Positions 1-11,700 of a DNA stretch of 64,000 nt are shown here, one piece after another. The notes under the pieces are model-generated. The model was not told the origin of the DNA. It made no database searches and saw nothing but the letters and a program-made list of their open reading frames with translations. Position 1 is the stretch's first letter, and each line of letters opens with the position of its first letter. Source of the stretch: Terebella lapidaria (lineage: Eukaryota; Annelida; Polychaeta; Terebellida; Terebellidae); assembly GCA_949152475.1 (NCBI GenBank), contig OX424562.1, positions 24,738,209 to 24,802,208 on the forward strand, in the 5' to 3' direction. The translations under genes and the position numbers were made by a program.

Positions 1-3000
1 TAGATGCACGTACGTTGAGCCTTTCTTAAAATATCAACAACACAGGTTTCTACAGATTATGCATTCCATAGAAAGCATGACACCTCGTATACAGAGAAAA
101 TGTATCTAGAGGTAGGAAATGGGTTGCATATTTCTTGTTTCATAAAATATTGTCGTCGCTGAAACGGTCAAGTTGATATAAATAACGGTTATGATGTGTC
201 GACCTGTGGGTCAAGATTCTTCAAGAGTGTTGGTACAATGGGTATAAGGAGCATGTACCAATGAAATCAATTCTGACTGCATGTGGAAGTAGATATTTCC
301 GACAATTTGTAAAGGCTTTCAGTTGAGCAGGTACATGGACATTAAGTCACTTGTTGATTCATAGTTGACACCGTGCGTTATGTGTTTATCACCCTGGCAA
401 GATTATGAGCAAAGCAACAACCCAAAACGAAATATACATGTATTCACAAAAACGTACCACAAAAGAACACATCTAAAACATAATAAGCAATAATGTTGAA
501 ATTTATGAAACAACTGTAGTTATTCTAATGTCGTTATTAGAGACGAAAATCTAGCAAAGATGTTATTGAAGATCTTCTGCAGCTTTCGAGCATTGAAGCT
601 AAAATATGGTAATCAATAATATTCGAATAAGTGTCAAGACAGAATCGACCAATTTTGCCATTCTAGATATAATCGTGAATGAAATACATCAAATATAAAT
701 TGATTATTGATTTATCAACTATTTCGGGTTTGGTGGTCTCAGAATTAAGGCCGTTATAATCAATACCAATAAAGCTGGACAAAAGCAGAGGTTAGTCACC
801 TTATGAATGAAACGCTTTCCCAATAGTGCCAAATTTAGTACATAGAAAGCATGGGTGATCAAAAACAATTCACTGGTGTGACGACACTCTGTCACCATGC
901 ATGATTTCGAACAACGCAAGTGACAGCAAATCAAATACAACCGCAATGCATTTGACCAGAATCTCTTATGGGTTTCTGGTTTGGCGGTATGAATAATGCA
1001 ATCGATGCTAAAACAACAAGATCCGATATCAGTGGTATAATCAATGCTTAAAACAAACCCCAAAACACACAATAAACCTGAGTAACTCAATGAAAATACA
1101 GTCTCCCAGAGAATTCAACGAAAAGGTATATTTTCGAAACAATATTTTTTGGAGGCAAAACAATGATGCTCTCATATAACTCGTTTTTCGCTCTCACACT
1201 CATAGCTACTGGGTAATATATGCCGAAAATGAGCTCAGAATGGTATATTGTTGAAGGGTCGTGTTGTAATTTTGCAATCACTTCCAAGCGGGGCCTGGTG
1301 GAGGCACATCCGTCATGTCTTATCTAGCTTTCACACATGCTGAAAACTAATTATGTAATACCTTTCTTCATGAGTGTTCCGTCTTCAGAAGATATTTCGT
1401 GTAAATAATATTTAGCTACACACATTTATACCAATGCTATAAGTAGACAGATACAGTAGGTATGTTTGCTATGTTTACAGCAAAAAAAACCACTTTTGAT
1501 TCGACATGCCATATGTCATTTACAAAGCTGACATATTACTGGTTTAAAACAAGTATTCACATGCACACTTCCCATATAGATTTGGGATATTCCGTGATAT
1601 TCTGGCTAAATTGAAGTTAGTATTGTATGTGCACAAAATATGTGACAACATAGATTTATAGGAACACTGTCAGAGCACATATCTAATGACTAAATTAATT
1701 ATCTGCATGCTAAAAGTCTATTTGGCAGTTTTGATTTCGATATATCAGTTGCAAAACTAGTATACTGCATGTTTATTGCATGTACCCACCGACAACATGT
1801 TATAAGTAGAACGCCAGAATAGAAGATACTAGGTCAAATTGATGGCAGCGATAAGTCCGATAACAGTGAGAACGGATGTTGTTGTGTGGGTAACTTTGAG
1901 ACGTCAGTCACTGTGTGTCGTGACAATAAGGCGTCAGAGACGGGTCGATACCCTGACACAATGGGTGAAGTTATCTCACCTAAGAATAAAGGCAGGATAA
2001 AATCAGGACTGTTATCGTTTCAGAATGAAATTTCAAAATACAGAATGAAATTTTTCATACATGGTCTGCTCACAATATCGTGTATTTCGTTCCAACACAT
2101 TTTTCATAACATACTTTCAGCCTTGAATGTATCCATACAGTACATTTTTGTTTTCAATTCTTGAATTATTGTTTCATCTTCTTGTTATATTATCATTTAC
2201 TACTATGATAAGAAAAAATGTAAACGTGTCATTATAGCATATCGCTGTCTTTTAACGACAAAAAGAATGTAATAGACAATGACTCAATAGCGGCGATCAA
2301 TAGTTTTAAAGATGCATGAGATGTCACCATCAAAGCAATTTACTGGTAGGCATGTCCAATATATCATAGTCAGTAGTGGTTCTCGAAATGGATAGCTCCA
2401 TTATCCCGATCCAACTGAATATTACATAACGTTCATATTGATAGTACAACTGCAGAAAAGAGTAAACGTTTGATTGTTTAGTATACGTGTTACAGACTAG
2501 TGCACGAATAAGTAAGTATTTAGGTATCAACCTATTACCAAAAAACACTACCAAACTAGATGATACAAATAACACACCCAATTACAACATTTAAAAAATA
2601 AACATGTAGCCCTACCGAACATTTACAACCAAACCCACAATGGCGTCATCTGGGACAGACAGTGTGTAAAAAATTGATGTTTCTGATGTAAACCTGATAG
2701 AACAAATACATTACCCAACAAAGGAAATGGAACAAAGAAACTACCCAACAACCCACTAGAAGAGTTTAGAACTCTGTAACAAACTCTAAATAAGTATCTA
2801 ATCACAAGCCAGAAGGTTCCTGAGTGTATGATATCCTTATATGTCATATGAGTATATTATAAGTATATTATTGTACAATATCATAAGTTATTATGCTGTA
2901 CAATACACAACTGCTGGTTGTTTACAGTTTATTAAAATTCATGACAGCTAAAGTGGGTGTTAATGATGAGTGTTGTTCCTGGGGGGAATTAGCTACAATG

Positions 3001-3130
3001 ATACAATGATAGGCCAAAAAAGTATTATGATTATTGTTATTCAGGTCCCCGAAAAAGTGATGATAGAGGTGTCGTACAAACACGCTTCCCCTGGGGGATC
3101 CTTGCAGACAAAGGAACCTGCGTTATTTAA

Positions 3131-3847
3131 GGTGTGATTGCACGTAACTTACCGGGGACTGCACTGAGGCACTTTTCCATTGATTCATAATGTGAAAGTA
3201 AAGGTAACAAAATCACCAAAACAATACAATCTCCTGACCTAAAACTTGGCTAGCACCCACACATATACTCATGGATGATGAACCGAGACATGGTTTCATA
3301 AATGATATCACGAAAGGTGTGCAATTTGATGATTAAATAAATCATTTTATACGTTTCACCAAAACGAAGATTCGAGTGTTCTGCTTGACAAGCACTGGCT
3401 GTTGCATATATTTATTCCTTGTTGTCGTCAAAATAATGTGAATATCTAGGGCTATACTTTCTGTGAGATGAATACAATGAGCTGAACATTCATAATCCCA
3501 AACACCTCGGTGCACCCGAGTGCATATCACCTGTGAGTTTCACTGGCCTCACTAGCTATTTGCTGCACAGCATAATCCTTTCGCTCGCCCTGTTGTGAGT
3601 ATATTTTGTAGACTGAGAAATAGGTCGGAAAATGACATATGAAAACGATGAATTTAACAAATTTAACATTGCTTAGTAAGAAACAGAGTCTCGGTTAGTA
3701 ATCCTTGATGGCTAACAATCAGAAAGGCAAAGTTTCACGTTGATTGGAAAGGTGTAAATTCATGAATTTGTTACCTTCATATTTACATTATGAGTGAATG
3801 GACAGCTGGTCAATGCCAGGTTCATGACCATCACATGCAATCAATCC
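3131..3847. mobile_element. piggyBac-like MITE (717 bp, TTAA target duplication)
   Basis: A non-coding insertion lies between TTAA at 3127-3130 and TTAA at 3848-3851. Its ends form an imperfect inverted repeat: the left end reads GGTGTGATTGCACGT and the right end, reverse-complemented, reads GGATTGATTGCATGT (12 of 15 match). The related units near 18811 and 36065 read straight through with one TTAA, which is the empty site. TTAA duplication is characteristic of the piggyBac superfamily. No transposase is present, so it would depend on one supplied elsewhere. The superfamily call rests on the TTAA and the TIR only. Confidence 0.72.
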
Positions 3848-3980
3848 TTAAGTTTTGTACAAGGGAACTAAATAGAATATCATTTTTATTTATTTATTGA
3901 CATTTGATATAGCGCATTTTCCACCGGAGTGCTCAAGTGCGCTTTACAGTAATGATAGATGAATGATACATATGACTAGA

Positions 3981-4817
3981 TTAACACTTGTAGCACCGTT
4001 TGAAAAGACTAGTTTTGAGGTTACACTTGAAAGACTTTAGGGTTTCAGAGTTCTTTATGCCAGTAGGAAGATTGTTCCAGAGGGTTGGACCACAAACGGA
4101 AAAGGCCCTGTCACCAACAGTCTTGAGCCTGGTTCTTGGAACGAGGAGCTGTCCTGACGTGGATGATCGAAGATTGCGTGCTGGCTTGTAGTCGGTGATC
4201 AGGTCTCGAATATATGTGGGGGCTAGGCCATGCAATGCCTTGAACACCAATACCAGCACTTTGAATTCAACACGAGCGCTCGCAGGCAGCCAGTGCAGAC
4301 CTTTGAGAATTGGTGTGATGTGCTCCCGCCTGGGTGTCTGCATTACAAGCCGTGCAGCATTGTTTTGTACGAGCTGGAATCTGTTCATAGCTTGAGATGA
4401 CGCCCCATACAATAGACTATTACAATAGTCGAGGCGTGATATCACCAGAGATTGAACAAGGATTTTAGTGGTGTGAGTGGTGAGCTTCTGATGTATTCGG
4501 CCGATATTACGGATGTGGAAGCTTGCTGACTTTACCATGCTTGTGATCTGGTGTGCCATAGACAAAGAGGAGTCGGATGTGACGCCTAGGTTACGTACCG
4601 GACGTTTGGAGATCGGAACATTGGTGCCTGCGACGTTCAAGTGACTCAGGTGAATAGTATCCAACTGTTTCTGACGCCCAATGAGCATGATTTCAGTTTT
4701 TTCCTTGTTTAACTGAAGCTTGTTTGAGACCTTCCAATGCTGAATATCTACTAGAAAAAGCTCCAGCTTTCAGACATGTGCCGCAACTTGGTTCACAGAT
4801 CGCGAGTTTGGGAAAGA
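3981..4817 (-). pseudogene. CR1/L2-type LINE reverse transcriptase, C-terminal part
   Basis: The open part (to about 4770) encodes the end of the RT palm/thumb and the conserved C-terminal region of CR1/L2-type elements. Visible motifs are the LQLNKEKTEIMLIG stretch (just upstream of 4688), SRLDYCNSLLYG, RLVQNNAARLV-like text, LHWLP, FKALHGLAPTY, the GDRAFS...LWN.LP block and a final SFK..LKT.LF. Reading upstream, homologous text continues to about 4817, where it resumes the sentence cut after the ADDTQIY motif at 7278. One stop codon lies near 4765. The 235-residue open frame starts inside the domain and is not a host gene. As it stands it is a non-functional 3' fragment. Confidence 0.85.
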
Positions 4818-7277
4818 CGTGGAATCAATACCCAGTATTAAGTATTCCGAGCAAACAAAACAGGGTCCGTTATCCAATCTCATAGTCCGGGGACAGAAAG
4901 TCATATCAGGCATACGAAGTGAGAGAAAACAAAAATAACAGGGAAACTCACGAACCCCCCAAAATGGCCATTAGGAGGTGAAATCAGGTGTTCCGGAAAG
5001 AGTGAGCATTTCCTGCCCCACTAGTGGCACCCGTCATGAATTCCCCAAAATTAACATGAAAATAGATCTAGTTGCATGGCAGACATGGATTTGCTGTATT
5101 TGTCAACCAGATCATGATGACGTCCATAGAATTTCTTAAACGCAGCTATAAGTCTTGGTAAAACATATCCTTGTCGCAGCAGTTTAGAGACTAGCTGGGC
5201 ACTTCGATAGACAAAGTCCTCATATTTGCAACTAGCTCTGGAATAGCGTATAAGTTGAGAAACAAACACACCATATGCCGGTGACATAGGAATGTTGCTG
5301 CTTAGAAAAGGGAAATTGACTATGGAAAAATTGAAATCATCACGTTTGTCATATAATCTAGTTGACAGGTTAGAATCATTATCAATCTCCAACCTCAGGT
5401 CTAGATAGTTGGAAAAATTAGCGGAGTCTGTAGTATCTTTAATTTCAAGTTCCTTAGGATATATGACATCCAAATAATCACCAAACTTGGGATTATTTAG
5501 CGACAATACATCATCTATGTATCGGAAAGTGAAATTAAAATTACATGTTAGTTTCTTAGAACCTCCTCGTTGTAAATGTTGGATAAAATCTGATTCATAT
5601 GAGTATAAAAACAGGTCTGCCAATAATGGTGCACAGTTTGTACCCATGGGAATACCAATAGTTTGTTGAAATATTCGACCACCAAATTCCACAAAAATAT
5701 TATCAATCAGAAAATTAACCATATTTATCACATCTATTTCAGTATATTTGTATGGGGCATCAGAGTCGCCTTTAACAAAATAAGCGGTATTATATTTAAC
5801 TACAATATAGTGGTACCGACGTTGTCCTTTTTTAGAGAAAAATGAATTATTGATTAGTTTTTTAAGCTGAGACTTCAGTTCAGAATGAGGTATAGTTGTG
5901 TACAAAGTGGAGAAATCAAATGTTTTGATAGACGTTACTTTTGAAAGTGTGTGAGCATGTAGGTATTCCAATAAAGATTTGGAATTTTTTAATATCCACA
6001 TTTGGTTTACACCACTTCTAGAATAGATGGTTTCAGAGTACTTTTGGAGACCCTGTTTAATTTTAGACAATATAACAGTTAATATTTTTGAAAGGGCTTT
6101 GGTAGAACATGACGCTGAACCTGAAATATATCTTTGTTTGTGTGGATTTTTGTGCAACTTTGGGATCCAATATAAGTTTGGTAGATTAGAATCTTTACAT
6201 GAGGTAGTAATACCAAACGAATGCAATACGGACACATGATTTGATAAGATATCCTGTTTGGGCACGGTAATGGCTTGGTATGTACTATTGGAATTAGTAT
6301 TGTTGGCAATACCCAGTTCGTTAAACAGACACTGTATATAGTATGCTTTACAAACAAAAACAACATTATTAGAAGCTTTATCTGCAGGGACAATGACGAA
6401 CCTTTCTTTAAGTTTCAACAAACTATTAGTAACCACGTGATCATTGAAGACAGAGCTGTATTTACTACTAACTGACTTTGACAAAACATTAATGCGTTTG
6501 TTTACCAATGACCTAATCTGTTTGACCCATTCTGACAGAGAATCAGTTTCTGCCTTTTCTCGCTTTGTCCATTTTCTGGCATGCTCCTCAACTGCATCCA
6601 TGATTAACTTGAAATTGTATCTCCATGAAAACGACGTGGGCTCTCTATATTTGGGACCTTTGGACAAAATGTCTTTCAATGATTCATTCTCCACTATATT
6701 GAGGTCGCCTGAAATAACATGCCCAACTGGATCGTGTATGAACGGAGAGTTAATGCAAGTGCAGGAGGGTGGGTTATGTAAGAGATTGTTTGTTTGTAGT
6801 TGAATATCTTGGAAGCAACAGATTTGGTATATGAGTAGGATATAGATGGAGCGGCCGTGTCAGTGAAGTATGATGGTACCTGGGACTGAACAGACTTATG
6901 ATGTAATATATTACTGATGTTAATTGCATCGATACCTTTATTGGCAAATTTTATCTTCAGAAAAGACCGTTTGGGTGGTATATATTCGGAAGTCTGTGTT
7001 GGCTTATAAAGCCGATGATAAACAATATCCATGATAATGGAATACAGACGAAATTCATAGCTATTGGTATTTCTGATATAGTGGGTAGGACATTGGTCCT
7101 CCAGTTCTTTAAGTTTAACATGAGGTATGGCAAATAATTTAGTGCGAACATAGTGTAGTCCTAGTGGTTGTTTCAATATTCCAAGTAGATCATCAAAGGA
7201 AATACTATGAATAGATGGTCGATTATAATGTCGTTGTCCATGGCTTCGTTTCCTACGTTTAAATGATATACGTTTTA
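4818..7277 (-). mobile_element. Penelope-like retroelement inserted in a LINE
   Basis: The boundaries are deduced from the interrupted LINE protein: its text stops right after the ADDTQIY motif at 7278 and resumes at 4817. The insert carries one Penelope-type reverse transcriptase gene on the same strand as the LINE, about 230 bp of 3' non-coding sequence, and no GIY-YIG endonuclease that I can see. I could not identify terminal repeats or a convincing target-site duplication, so the exact ends may be off by several bases. A recombined or truncated insertion is possible. Confidence 0.75.
5051..7260 (-). pseudogene. Penelope-like reverse transcriptase (one frameshift)
   Basis: The protein is recognisable as a Penelope-like element RT by IVPADKASNNVV, then IPKLHKNPHKQRYIS (fingers), FDFSTLYTTIPH (motif A, catalytic Asp), IGIPMGTNCAPLLADLFLY (motif B/B'), FRYIDDVLS (motif C, YIDD) and the LYDKRDDFNF and YGVFVSQLIRYSRA blocks after the catalytic core. 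The first 547-codon frame is open from 6694 to 5051. The N-terminal part (KRISFKRRKRSHGQRHYNRP and the PPKRSFLKIKF block) lies in another frame from about 7260 to 6780. The two join by one frameshift near 6765-6780, where the shifted frame continues with VGHVISGDLNIVENES. The start codon is not certain. All RT motifs are intact, so the single frameshift may be fairly recent. Confidence 0.85.
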
Positions 7278-7918
7278 CATATAGATCTGCGTGTCGTCGG
7301 CATAGCCATGGAAGTCCAGCCCATGCTCTATGATGATTCGTCGTAGTGGTAGGACATACACTAGGAAAAGTATTACTAGGAAAAGTAATACTTTTCCTAG
7401 TAATTACACTAGGAAAAGTATTGGACCTAGAACGGACCCCTGAGGCACACCTGATAGAAGGTCAGATGGATTGGACGTGAAATCTCCAATCTTGACAGAC
7501 TGCACACACCCTGTAAGATACGACCGAAACCAGTCCAATGGTACGCCACGGATCCCCAGCCAATACAGTCTTTCCATGAGGATTTTGTGATCGACCGTAT
7601 CGAACGCCGCGCTCAAGTCGAGGAGAACCAGGATTGACACACAGCGGGAATCCATGTTTCGGAGAAGATCATTCTGAATCTTGATGAGAACTGTTTCAGT
7701 ACTATGTCCAGGCTTGTACGCAGACTGCATTGGATCGTGAAGACCATTTCTATCCATGTGAACCCGCAGTCTGTTAGCTACCACCTTCTCCAGGAGCTTA
7801 GAGAGAAACGAAAGATTGCTGACTGGGCGATAATGGCTAAGAATGTCAGGATTCAGCGTCGGTTTCTTCAGCAGGGGAGTAATGTTGGCTGCCTTCATTG
7901 AGTTTGGCACACTACCAG
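7278..7918 (-). pseudogene. CR1/L2-type LINE reverse transcriptase, N-terminal part of the palm
   Basis: Read on the minus strand, this encodes TGSVPNSMKAANITPLLKKP, then HYRPVSNLSFLSKLLEKVV, DLSAAFDTVDHKILMERL (motif A), SGVPQGSVLGPILF (motif B) and, after a 48-bp disruption with a stop codon, HGLDFHGYADDTQIY (motif C, YADD). The set is typical of CR1/L2-group LINEs. The 5' end is truncated inside the RT domain. The gene then stops abruptly at the Penelope-like insertion and resumes at 4817. Dead for two independent reasons: the local rearrangement and the insertion. Confidence 0.88.
7358..7422. repeat. Templated duplication with 27-bp palindrome inside the LINE RT
   Basis: The 17-mer ACACTAGGAAAAGTATT occurs at 7358-7374 and again at 7406-7422. 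Between them lies a palindrome (about 7375-7401) made of ACTAGGAAAAGTA followed by its reverse complement. The inserted 48 bp keeps the length in frame but adds a stop codon. The pattern suggests a slipped or template-switched repair event that copied the same bases in direct and inverted order. Confidence 0.8.
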
Positions 7919-8747
7919 TTTTGTCCTATTTCTAAGAACTCGCGTTATATCGGGATTTTATTAACATACCTTTCCAATTCCCAGTCGCCTTAAATGATAT
8001 TTTAACGCATATATTTATAGTGGGTAGATATATGGCAGATTATTTGTCCATAACAATTGATCGAAACAGACGTCTAAAACTAGGAAAGCGACATTTGTAT
8101 GATGATGTATAAAGACGCCAAGCAGAAAGAAACATATATAGCGACATATTCCAAATACTCTCTGCAGTATCAACAAGGAGGATAAAAATAAAATCCATAT
8201 AATGCGAATGAATAACACATAAACGTATAGATACATATGTAAATTTACACACAAACATTAGCCCAAGGACTAAGAGAGGCTACGGGACACATTGAAATCA
8301 CTATTTGTGGCCTTCTATTTGAATGTGCTATAAATACTAAATACGCTCTATCTTGAATTATTCTAGGACTTTATTCAATGAACAAGAGAACGTCGATACG
8401 TCCTTCCGTCTTATCAGTAGTGTCATGAAACATATGTCAATATATAAGCGAAATATATCATTATAGATGAACAACGTGTATGCAATATTAGAATGGGCAA
8501 CTCGAAAACATACGTACTTGCACAATGATGCTTTTTATAAGATGCTTCACATCTTGAGTATGAATAAATCTTACTTTGTTCACATCGCATAATACAAATA
8601 TTTTGATCTGAATTACACGGGAGACCATCGTTACGTGAATTGGATTGCTATGGGTTGCATCATTATATTCTATGTTTGGTTAATCGAATATCCCCGTATA
8701 AGGTACGAGTTTAATCGGGACAATGAAATAGTCGTCACGAACACGGC

Positions 8748-11700
8748 GAGTATATTCGGTGAGTAGTACCTCCTACGTGTCAACACTGGACGTGATTGGA
8801 TCATTTCCTTATGAATAGTTTTCGTGTATTTGCATCAATGTTGTGAATCAGCTGACATGTTGGAAAACTGACAGCATAATAAGGCTGGAATAACATACCG
8901 ATATGACAAGGTTGTTGAAAATGTAGTGCTGCATTCATACATAGATGAAATAGAATATGTGTAAATAAATAATAGCATATATCTATATGTAATAATGAAA
9001 TATGAGGCGTCTGAGGATGCTTGACAAAACGTATGATAAAAAAGTTAAGAATGGTCAAACTTCTGTAAAAATCAAGGAAACAACTCAACAACTCAATGTC
9101 CAACAATACTTCTACCCAAATACATTTGTCATCAGGATCAAAGTGTCTAGGGCGATATTGTGGTTTTATACGGTTGTTTGAGCAACTCATTGTGTCTTAT
9201 GTTGTCTTCACACTTGTTTTCGTTGAGGTATTCTTCGCTTTTGGATCACTACAATACATATCATAACATCAATGATGCAACGAGCTCAGGATATTCGAGG
9301 TATGTCAAAATTTTCACTCCAATATTCAAGTCACATACCTGCACAATTTTTATATGAAAACTATTAAATTCATGAGTTACGAAAGAAACAATGGTTTGCT
9401 GTATGAGAAAATTGTGCTTGTTAAACTTTGTTACATTTACTTGACATTCAATTAGCCGACATTCTATGAGTTTGAATGCCAAATCCAGAGCGATAAGTCA
9501 GATAAAAGGGACGCCAGATGTTGTTATTGTGTGGGCAATACTGAAATGTCAGTCATGGTGTCGTGACAAGAGGGTGACAGAACTGGTCGATATCTTGACA
9601 CAATGGATGCAGTTATCTCACTTCAGGCGAGTTCAGAGAACTGGCATGAAGGATTTCCGATTTGTTATCGTTGTTAGGTCATTTATTTCATACATGTACT
9701 AGATCATTAGCATGTACTAGATCACTAGCGCAATGTAAAACGAAGGACTGTAAAAACCTTCTAGCTATATATACAGCACTCTTCTGTCTTCATGCTAAAA
9801 CAATGGATAGTGATAGTTTGTATTGAGTCACTTTCTAAAATATATAACCATTCTGGAAAATATATGTCATGTGACTTTAAATCAGTTCTAGAAAATGAAC
9901 AATATATGCTGTGGAGCATCCAAATAATAAAGAAATAATTCATTTAAATGTGATATATAGTAGTTTGTATAATACCTTCTGTCAGTTGTCTTTCCGGGGA
10001 AAATCCAAGGAAAGCCACGTCAGTGATGCTTCGTTGTATAGCTTTGGTAAATCTCTCCGGTATAAAATGCCAGTATTTCACTTGGAATTTGCTCAAAAAC
10101 AAAGTGGTTTTCGAGACCACTGTATTCCCATGGTACCCATTCAGGCAATACAAAGGATCACATGTAGAGATCAGTCGGGAGTATATTCGGTGAGTAGTAC
10201 CTCCTACGTGTCAACACTGGACGTGATTGGATCATTTCCTTATGAATAGTTTTCGTGTATTTGCATCAATGTTGTGAATCAGCTGACATGTTGGAAAACT
10301 GACAGCATAATAAGGCTGGAATAACATACCGATATGACAAGGTTGTTGAAAATGTAGTGCTGCATTCATACATAGATGAAATAGAATATGTGTAAATAAA
10401 TAATAGCATATATCTATATGTAATAATGAAATATGAGGCGTCTGAGGATGCTTGACAAAACGTATGATAAAAAAGTTAAGAATGGTCAAACTTCTGTAAA
10501 AATCAAGGAAACAACTCAACAACTCAATGTCCAACAATACTTCTACCCAAATACATTTGTCATCAGGATCAAAGTGTCTAGGGCGATATTGTGGTTTTAT
10601 ACGGTTGTTTGAGCAACTCATTGTGTCTTATGTTGTCTTCACACTTGTTTTCGTTGAGGTATTCTTCGCTTTTGGATCACTACAATACATATCATAACAT
10701 CAATGATGCAACGAGCTCAGGATATTCGAGGTATGTCAAAATTTTCACTCCAATATTCAAGTCACATACCTGCACAATTTTTATATGAAAACTATTAAAT
10801 TCATGAGTTACGAAAGAAACAATGGTTTGCTGTATGAGAAAATTGTGCTTGTTAAACTTTGTTACATTTACTTGACATTCAATTAGCCGACATTCTATGA
10901 GTTTGAATGCCAAATCCAGAGCGATAAGTCAGATAAAAGGGACGCCAGATGTTGTTATTGTGTGGGCAATACTGAAATGTCAGTCATGGTGTCGTGACAA
11001 GAGGGTGACAGAACTGGTCGATATCTTGACACAATGGATGCAGTTATCTCACTTCAGGCGAGTTCAGAGAACTGGCATGAAGGATTTCCGATTTGTTATC
11101 GTTGTTAGGTCATTTATTTCATACATGTACTAGATCATTAGCATGTACTAGATCACTAGCGCAATGTAAAACGAAGGACTGTAAAAACCTTCTAGCTATA
11201 TATACAGCACTCTTCTGTCTTCATGCTAAAACAATGGATAGTGATAGTTTGTATTGAGTCACTTTCTAAAATATATAACCATTCTGGAAAATATATGTCA
11301 TGTGACTTTAAATCAGTTCTAGAAAATGAACAATATATGCTGTGGAGCATCCAAATAATAAAGAAATAATTCATTTAAATGTGATATATAGTAGTTTGTA
11401 TAATACCTTCTGTCAGTTGTCTTTCCGGGGAAAATCCAAGGAAAGCCACGTCAGTGATGCTTCGTTGTATAGCTTTGGTAAATCTCTCCGGTATAAAATG
11501 CCAGTATTTCACTTGGAATTTGCTCAAAAACAAAGTGGTTTTCGAGACCACTGTATTCCCATGGTACCCATTCAGGCAATACAAAGGATCACATGTAGAG
11601 ATCAGTCGGGAGTATATTCGGTGAGTAGTACCTCCTACGTGTCAACACTGGACGTGATTGGATCATTTCCTTATGAATAGTTTTCGTGTATTTGCATCAA

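Larger units (their letters stand above)
3887..7918 (-). mobile_element. 5'-truncated CR1/L2-type LINE, split by a Penelope-like element
   Basis: On the minus strand this element runs from a truncated reverse transcriptase (7918) to a short 3' UTR ending near 3887. The 3' UTR resembles CR1/L2-type tails, with GCGC-containing inverted words and TTTATTTATTTATT at the end. The flanking repeat is continuous in the two related units (18835 and 36100), which proves an insertion between the run of T at 3880-3886 and GTCCT at 7919. The element lacks its endonuclease and the N-terminal part of the RT, as is usual for 5'-truncated LINE copies. A 2.46-kb Penelope-like element sits inside its RT gene. 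Confidence 0.85.
1..9357. repeat. Long non-coding repeat unit, copy 1
   Basis: This stretch is collinear with 14545-20935 and with 22801-37450. Position 1 matches 14545, so the unit probably extends left of the window. It continues through about 3130, resumes at 3848-3886, and resumes again at 7919-9357. The gaps are a MITE and a LINE that are absent from the other copies. Compared with copies 2 and 3 it lacks about 1.2 kb (the part at roughly 17.63-18.77 and 34.77-36.02 kb). I see no credible coding sequence in it; the short open frames do not persist between copies. Its origin is unknown: it could be a segmental duplication or a large non-autonomous element. No transposase, Rep/helicase or integrase is visible. 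Confidence 0.75.

Noticed and set aside
3981-4688. Host gene of 235 codons
   Set aside because: Matches the C-terminal part of CR1/L2-type LINE reverse transcriptase and continues upstream without a start.
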